NCBI GenBank assembly: GCA_017618075.1
Contig: JAFZUY010000007.1
Coordinates: forward strand, 1 to 44,620
DNA length: 44,620 nucleotides
Direction: 5' to 3'
Origin: Lachnospiraceae bacterium
GTDB lineage: Bacteria; Bacillota; Clostridia; Lachnospirales; Lachnospiraceae
Program-made: the position numbers and the translations under genes
Notes under the pieces: model-generated
The model's database searches: none
Seen by the model: the letters and a program-made list of their open reading frames with translations, nothing else
Told to the model about the DNA's origin: nothing
Part shown: positions 40,792-44,620 of the stretch, piece by piece
How positions within the stretch are numbered: the stretch's first letter is position 1
Layout of the letters: every line of letters starts with the position of its first letter

Positions 40792-41607
40792 CTAACCCTT
40801 TTCTTTTCTGTATGATTCATAGGCTTCCCAAATTGCAAGGAAGTCTGCACTTCTGTCCGTATAATCCGGATAAAAGTTTTTTACCAGTCGGTCATACGAT
40901 AATGCTCCCGCATACAATTTATCTGCGATTCGGTTGAAAGTCTCATTATCCGTTTTGTAAGGACACTTTCCTAAATCTTTTGAATATTCCAGTTCCTCAG
41001 AATAACCGTATCGGTGATGATTGGTTTTATGTTCCGAGTCTCTCATAACCATCTGCATTACCAGGGTTTCATTACAGTTTGTGTTTGCGAGATGGTCACT
41101 TATCAGAGAGTCTTTACGATACAGCTTACCGAGTGCCTGAATCTGAATAAACCAGAAACGATTGATATTTTCCAGAGGCCATTTTTCATTTTCTGGATTA
41201 GACTTACACGGCTCAAGCTGCAATTTACCATCACCGTCTTCAAATTCGAAAATCAAATCATATCGCATGCCGTTTTTAAAGATGATTCTGTGCACATTAT
41301 TTTCCGCTCCAAACATCCAGCCAAGTGCGGTATCCTTTGACACGCCAAAACGGTCTATTCTTTTAAGATAATCTTCCTGCGTAACTGAACCGTCTTTCGG
41401 AAGACAAACTTTTACATGCACATCCGAATCGCTGTAGATATCGTGAAAACCCGCTTCAAAAGCCTGCTTTCCTGCTTCGTTTAAGTTCTCTCGCGTAATG
41501 ACAATGTCTTTTACACAAGCATTTACAACTTCAGGATGAGCAAAGATTTCCTCCATATATTGCAGGAAAGTTTCTTCCATTTTCTCTTTTGTTAAATTAA
41601 TATACAT
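40792..41607 (-). CDS. Nucleotidyltransferase-like protein (ANT(6)/Lnu-like)
   Basis: The 271-residue protein resembles the streptomycin/lincosamide adenylyltransferase group. YSDSDVHV (D60, D62) takes the place of the GSxxD nucleotidyltransferase site, a later acidic strand is MRYDLIFEF, and the helix NRFWFIQIQALGKLYRKD resembles the NEFW element of ANT(6). The expected reaction is transfer of a nucleoside monophosphate to a small molecule. Family distance is large, so the substrate is unknown. The ribosome-binding site is weak. The gene sits seven bases after the stop of the palindrome-headed gene. Confidence 0.7.
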   Translation of the reverse strand: MYINLTKEKMEETFLQYMEEIFAHPEVVNACVKDIVITRENLNEAGKQAFEAGFHDIYSDSDVHVKVCLPKDGSVTQEDYLKRIDRFGVSKDTALGWMFGAENNVHRIIFKNGMRYDLIFEFEDGDGKLQLEPCKSNPENEKWPLENINRFWFIQIQALGKLYRKDSLISDHLANTNCNETLVMQMVMRDSEHKTNHHRYGYSEELEYSKDLGKCPYKTDNETFNRIADKLYAGALSYDRLVKNFYPDYTDRSADFLAIWEAYESYRKEKG

Positions 41608-41614
41608 TATTTTT

Positions 41615-42484
41615 TTACCTTGCCAAGTTTGCGTAAAGAGTTACCCACTTGTTTTCTTCGCCTACATTACCGGCTTTGAATGCAGGAACACTCTTGGATG
41701 CCGTCAGAATATATTTTCCGTTATCCGTTTTATGCTCATCGAGTACCTTGTATCCTGCCTTCATAGCTTCGGATTCAGGCTCGCAGCCAAGCACCCTTAA
41801 TGCATAAACAATCATATGCGCACCTATTTTTATAGGATCGGGCGGATAGAAAGTGCTAAGCATCACTTCCACCATCGGAGTTTTCATATCATCCGTACGG
41901 TAGAAAATATTTCTTTTCGTAAAATAATGAGCCAGCGCGTCCTCACATTCCGGCTTAAATCCCTGGAGATGTAATTCCGCAACAAGCAAAAGATATTCAA
42001 CCGTCAGCCTTGCGCAGCTTTTATGAGGTTTTTTTGGATCGTTAATCTTTTTGTTGGTGCTGATGCAGCCAAAACCGCCGTCTTCTTTAACCAGTTTAAG
42101 AACGGCATCGACCTCGTTTTTTACGATATCTTCAGAGTAATATCCGAGTTTAACCAGATTTCGTAAAAGAAGCGGTTCCCCGCAAAGCATCTTAAATCCG
42201 GTACTCTTTATAAGCCCAAAAACTTCATCGTCAATATCCTGACCGATGTCATCTCTTGTAAGTCCCCATTCTGCGAACGCCATAATTGCATCATACTTAT
42301 CCCAGGGTTTGTCTTTCTTTAATTTCTTAAGCCCGCGCTCATACACCTTGCTTTGCAGCAGTTCTTTTTTGCAGGCAATAACTTCTTCATCATCTTCCGA
42401 AAGTTTTTTATACTCTTTCAGGGTTCTTAACTTTACTTCCGGATTATCATTTTCTGTTAACCACTCTAATACAGACTGTTCCAT
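41615..42484 (-). CDS. Helical repeat protein, alpha/alpha-toroid-like
   Basis: The 289-residue protein is nearly all helical (PEVKLRTLKEYKKLSED, then KPWDKYDAIMAFAEWG). An EDGGFGC turn at 134-140 recalls the QW-type turns of prenyltransferase/squalene-cyclase alpha/alpha toroids. I do not recognise the family. Start ATG 42484 is chosen because AAGGAGGT lies seven bases before it; a longer frame from 42508 starts inside the upstream palindrome. It is the first gene of a four-gene unit. Function unknown. Confidence 0.78.
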   Translation of the reverse strand: MEQSVLEWLTENDNPEVKLRTLKEYKKLSEDDEEVIACKKELLQSKVYERGLKKLKKDKPWDKYDAIMAFAEWGLTRDDIGQDIDDEVFGLIKSTGFKMLCGEPLLLRNLVKLGYYSEDIVKNEVDAVLKLVKEDGGFGCISTNKKINDPKKPHKSCARLTVEYLLLVAELHLQGFKPECEDALAHYFTKRNIFYRTDDMKTPMVEVMLSTFYPPDPIKIGAHMIVYALRVLGCEPESEAMKAGYKVLDEHKTDNGKYILTASKSVPAFKAGNVGEENKWVTLYANLAR

Positions 42485-42503
42485 ATTTCGTACCTCCTTA
42501 TAA

Positions 42504-42521
42504 GACAATTATATAATTGTC
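42504..42521. promoter_or_regulatory. Perfect 18-base palindrome, candidate operator
   Basis: GACAATTATATAATTGTC is perfectly palindromic and contains TATAAT on both strands. It begins 20 bases upstream of the start of the first gene of the operon at 39431-42484, so a repressor bound here would cover the promoter. The shape fits MarR- or TetR-type sites. No regulator gene of those families is seen nearby. Confidence 0.6.
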
Positions 42522-42557
42522 TGAGGATAAAAACCTGTCACCCCTTGTTATATTTTG

Positions 42558-43259
42558 TCAGGACTTTTTCCACGGCCTTTTCCCGTCAAGCCAGCCTTTT
42601 TCTTTCCAGTACCGGGTTTCTGCCGGTGAGGAACTCATGCCTTTCTTTTGCATCATTCCCATCATATTAAAGAAAAATTTAGTCTTAATGCCGACGGAAG
42701 GTAATGAGTTCTGACTCAGTTTCTTTGCCAGAACATCTGCCTTTTTACTTATCTTCTCCTTTTTAGCCGCAGCTACACCATCCCATTTCATAGCCTGAAC
42801 TGCAATGCCAAACTTGTATATTTTAGGGACTCCCAAATAAAACAGACAGTCTTTAACATCCTTTATTGCCGACTTTGGTCCGGCACCCGCGGCGGTAGAT
42901 ATGATAACCGCGCGCTTTTTAAACATTGATTCCATCGGTCTGTGAGATATCCAAAGATCAAATGTCAAATCAAAAAATGACTTTAAAGGTGCTGACATAT
43001 GCATGCAGTAAGTCGGTGTCGTGACAATTATCACATCCGCCAAATCTATGGAATCAATAATCTTTTTCTTTTCCTCATAAAACGGACATGCTGTCTGGTC
43101 TTCAATACACTGATAACACCCTGTGCAGAAATGATTCAAATCCTTCGGAAAGAAGAACTCAGTAATTTCATTCTCGCCTTCTATTCTGTCTGCTATCATT
43201 CGTCCGATGTGATATGTACTTCCTTTATGATTCTGCCCATTGAGCATTACTATTTTCAT
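42558..43259 (-). CDS. NAD(P)H-dependent flavodoxin-fold reductase
   Basis: The 233-residue protein has the FMN-binding flavodoxin-type start VMLNGQNHKGSTYHIGRMI. It then has a cysteine segment HFCTGCYQCIEDQTACPF and the TPTYCMHMSAPLKSFFDL core. Cys-rich members of this family can carry an iron-sulfur cluster, which the spacing here would not contradict. The start ATG 43259 follows AGGAG; the upstream frame from 43328 lacks a site. Probably reduces quinones or nitro compounds. Confidence 0.85.
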   Translation of the reverse strand: MKIVMLNGQNHKGSTYHIGRMIADRIEGENEITEFFFPKDLNHFCTGCYQCIEDQTACPFYEEKKKIIDSIDLADVIIVTTPTYCMHMSAPLKSFFDLTFDLWISHRPMESMFKKRAVIISTAAGAGPKSAIKDVKDCLFYLGVPKIYKFGIAVQAMKWDGVAAAKKEKISKKADVLAKKLSQNSLPSVGIKTKFFFNMMGMMQKKGMSSSPAETRYWKEKGWLDGKRPWKKS

Positions 43260-43355
43260 TTTTGTAAATCTCCTAAGATTTTTAAAAGAAGGCAAACCAT
43301 TTCGACAATAGTTTCGTTGATTAACCACTTATTTTCTCAAACTTAAGCTTATATA

Positions 43356-43871
43356 CTATCTCACAGGACAAATCATCTGAAGGTCAAATGGTTCTTCTTC
43401 AGCAATTTCTTTTATGGGATTACTTGCCAGGTCACTTCCCATTGCTCTGTAAAATGCGATCGTCTCCTCAGAAGAACAGGCAGATATGTACAAAGCCTCT
43501 GCACCGGCTTTTCTTGCTTCCTCTTTTCCTGCCTCAAATAGTTTTCTGCCAACGCCTTGTCCTCGGCATTCAGAAGATACCTGCATCATATCAAGAATCA
43601 TATACGGGCCACTAAGCTTCCTTAACAGTCCTATAAAGCCAACCACTTTATCATTATCTAATGCAATGTATGTGATATATTCATCACTGCATATTTTCTT
43701 TGCTATAGCACGCTTTTTGTCCAGGTCCCAATCTTCGGTATATTTGCATTCTACTAATGCATATTCTCCGCCTATTCTGCGATAAACCTTATTTACATCC
43801 TGTTTTCTGTTGTATGAATCTAATGAATTCAAACAGAAATTTGTTTCTGATAATAATTCAATTCTAATCAA
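43356..43871 (-). CDS. GNAT N-acetyltransferase (TTG start preferred)
   Basis: The 171-residue protein has a GNAT domain (motif A SSECRGQGVGRKLF, ending SEETIAFYRAMGSD). The start is set at TTG 43871 because AAGGAG lies nine bases before it and the resulting IRIELLSETNFCLNSLDSY opening resembles the family's usual one. The ATG at 43892 has only AAGGA three bases away, and the AAGGAG lies inside its first codons. Substrate unknown. Confidence 0.78.
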   Translation of the reverse strand: MIRIELLSETNFCLNSLDSYNRKQDVNKVYRRIGGEYALVECKYTEDWDLDKKRAIAKKICSDEYITYIALDNDKVVGFIGLLRKLSGPYMILDMMQVSSECRGQGVGRKLFEAGKEEARKAGAEALYISACSSEETIAFYRAMGSDLASNPIKEIAEEEPFDLQMICPVR

Positions 43872-43888
43872 ATGATAATTCTCCTTAA

Positions 43889-43984
43889 TCATTTCCTTTT
43901 GAAGAGATAATTACCTTTTCCTTTTCCTTTCATTTGATAAATAATTTCCGATTCCAGCATCTTCTTTATCAATTCCCGGGTCAT
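43889..43984 (-). pseudogene. Possible winged-helix remnant, 31 codons
   Basis: A short frame beginning at ATG 43984 reads MTRELIKKMLESEIIYQMKG, then KGKGNYLFKRK, and stops at 43889. The recognition-helix-like TRELIKKMLESEII followed by a basic wing KGKGNYLF resembles the end of a winged-helix DNA-binding domain. No convincing ribosome-binding site precedes it. It may be the tail of a broken regulator between the serine-hydrolase and GNAT genes, or chance. Confidence 0.25.
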
Positions 43985-43992
43985 AGCCCAAT

Positions 43993-44620
43993 CTAATACA
44001 TTTCTTCCCTTATTTTTCTCATCCTCGCCCATACATTATCGCCATAGTTGCTGAGCAAAACTGTTATCATACCATTATTGGGATTATATTCGGAAATGGC
44101 GCTTACACCATCATCGCATCCTTGCATGTACACATAATCCTGACCCTTAGGATTATCGATGATCCACACTCCAAAGCCATAATACCCCTCTTCAGGATCG
44201 TTACCGTCACCACTTTGTTTGGAAAACATCTGTGATACCATTTCCTCCGAAAGCAACTCATGTCTGATCAGACCATTCCAGAACTTCACGATATCGCCTA
44301 CGGTTACAAATGCTCCTCCGTCACCGGTCCCCTTTGCACCGACGGAATAAATATTTGTACGAAAGTCTTCTGTCTCAGGACAGTATATATAACTGTTGGC
44401 ACATCTTGCCGGCAGTCTGTCAAAAGCAAAATATCCTGTATCACGCATACCGCATTTATCAAAAACATTTTGCTTAAGATATACATCAAAATCCATCCCC
44501 GTGATCTTTTCTATAATCATCGCGAGCAATATGTATCCGGTATTGTTGTACTGAAATTTTTCTCCTTTCGGGTACATCATGGGTTTATCTATAAACAACG
44601 GAAGCATATCCTCGTTATGC
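43993..44620 (-). CDS. Serine beta-lactamase-like hydrolase, C-terminal part (cut by window edge)
   Basis: The frame is open to the right edge (about 208 codons visible). It belongs to the serine beta-lactamase/penicillin-binding-protein-like (class C/LACTB) family: YNNTGY is the YxN tyrosine motif, and GGAFVTVGDIVKFWNG and the end SEYNPNNGMITVLLSNYG are conserved strands. The catalytic SxxK is upstream of the window. Such proteins are esterases or peptidases more often than lactamases. A signal peptide cannot be assessed because the start is missing. Confidence 0.88.
   Translation of the reverse strand, partial: HNEDMLPLFIDKPMMYPKGEKFQYNNTGYILLAMIIEKITGMDFDVYLKQNVFDKCGMRDTGYFAFDRLPARCANSYIYCPETEDFRTNIYSVGAKGTGDGGAFVTVGDIVKFWNGLIRHELLSEEMVSQMFSKQSGDGNDPEEGYYGFGVWIIDNPKGQDYVYMQGCDDGVSAISEYNPNNGMITVLLSNYGDNVWARMRKIREEMY

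Noticed and set aside
1-44620. CRISPR arrays, tRNA or rRNA genes, insertion sequences
   Set aside because: No regularly spaced repeats, cloverleaf-like segments, rRNA-like stretches or transposase frames were recognised on either strand.

Overview
The window looks like chromosome of a low-GC Firmicute, most likely a member of the Lachnospiraceae (Butyrivibrio/Roseburia-like). This is inferred from AT-rich sequence, AGGAGG-type ribosome-binding sites, short gaps between genes, an HtrA with a transmembrane anchor and several zinc-ribbon membrane proteins. No rRNA, tRNA, CRISPR array, transposase or integrase was seen. Of about 55 genes, all but one (the HtrA protease) lie on the minus strand. 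No gap between genes exceeds 200 bases.

Layout. (1) Bases 1-3316 form a visibly more AT-rich segment of single small genes: an ACT-domain protein cut by the edge, AAC(3)-like acetyltransferase, VOC protein and three unknowns. They are separated by 59-108 base gaps that carry a recurring 19-base motif, so the segment looks like a foreign, cassette-like insert. (2) 3317-6797: SDR epimerase, zinc-ribbon membrane protein and two GNATs. (3) 6985-8328: HtrA, with a terminator after it. (4) 8488-13381: lipoprotein, TrmH/SpoU RNA methyltransferase, three GNAT genes (four domains) and a B12-type radical SAM enzyme. (5) 13464-16256: ABC exporter with its XRE-TPR regulator. (6) 16424-22735: GNAT, TIM-barrel isomerase, zinc-ribbon repeat protein, HAD and NUDIX hydrolases, a PlsC-like acyltransferase and a NahK-like kinase. 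(7) 21794-27388 reads as one tight run headed by a WYL-type regulator, with RidA, VOC, GyrI-like, YoaP-GNAT, SPL-type radical SAM, DinB-like and kinase genes behind it. (8) 27514-33821 is a second tight run ending in a terminator: GNAT, YjbR-MGMT fusion, membrane protein, GNAT, HAD, GNAT, GH127 arabinofuranosidase and Gfo/Idh oxidoreductase. (9) 33869-37065: methyltransferase, MFS transporter and D-lactate dehydrogenase LdhA. (10) 37122-44620: GNATs, two flavodoxin-fold oxidoreductases, an APH-GNAT-nucleotidyltransferase operon behind a perfect palindrome, and a serine beta-lactamase-like protein cut by the right edge.

The dominant theme is accessory small-molecule modification: 14 GNAT genes (15 domains), AAC(3), two APH-fold kinases, an ANT-like nucleotidyltransferase, two VOC proteins, a GyrI-like protein, a beta-lactamase fold, NUDIX, RidA and two exporters. 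The features that most deserve a second look are not genes: a nonamer TCTTTTAGG present 15 times, a REP-like G-rich element at three loci (twice supplying a stop codon), and the cassette-like left end.
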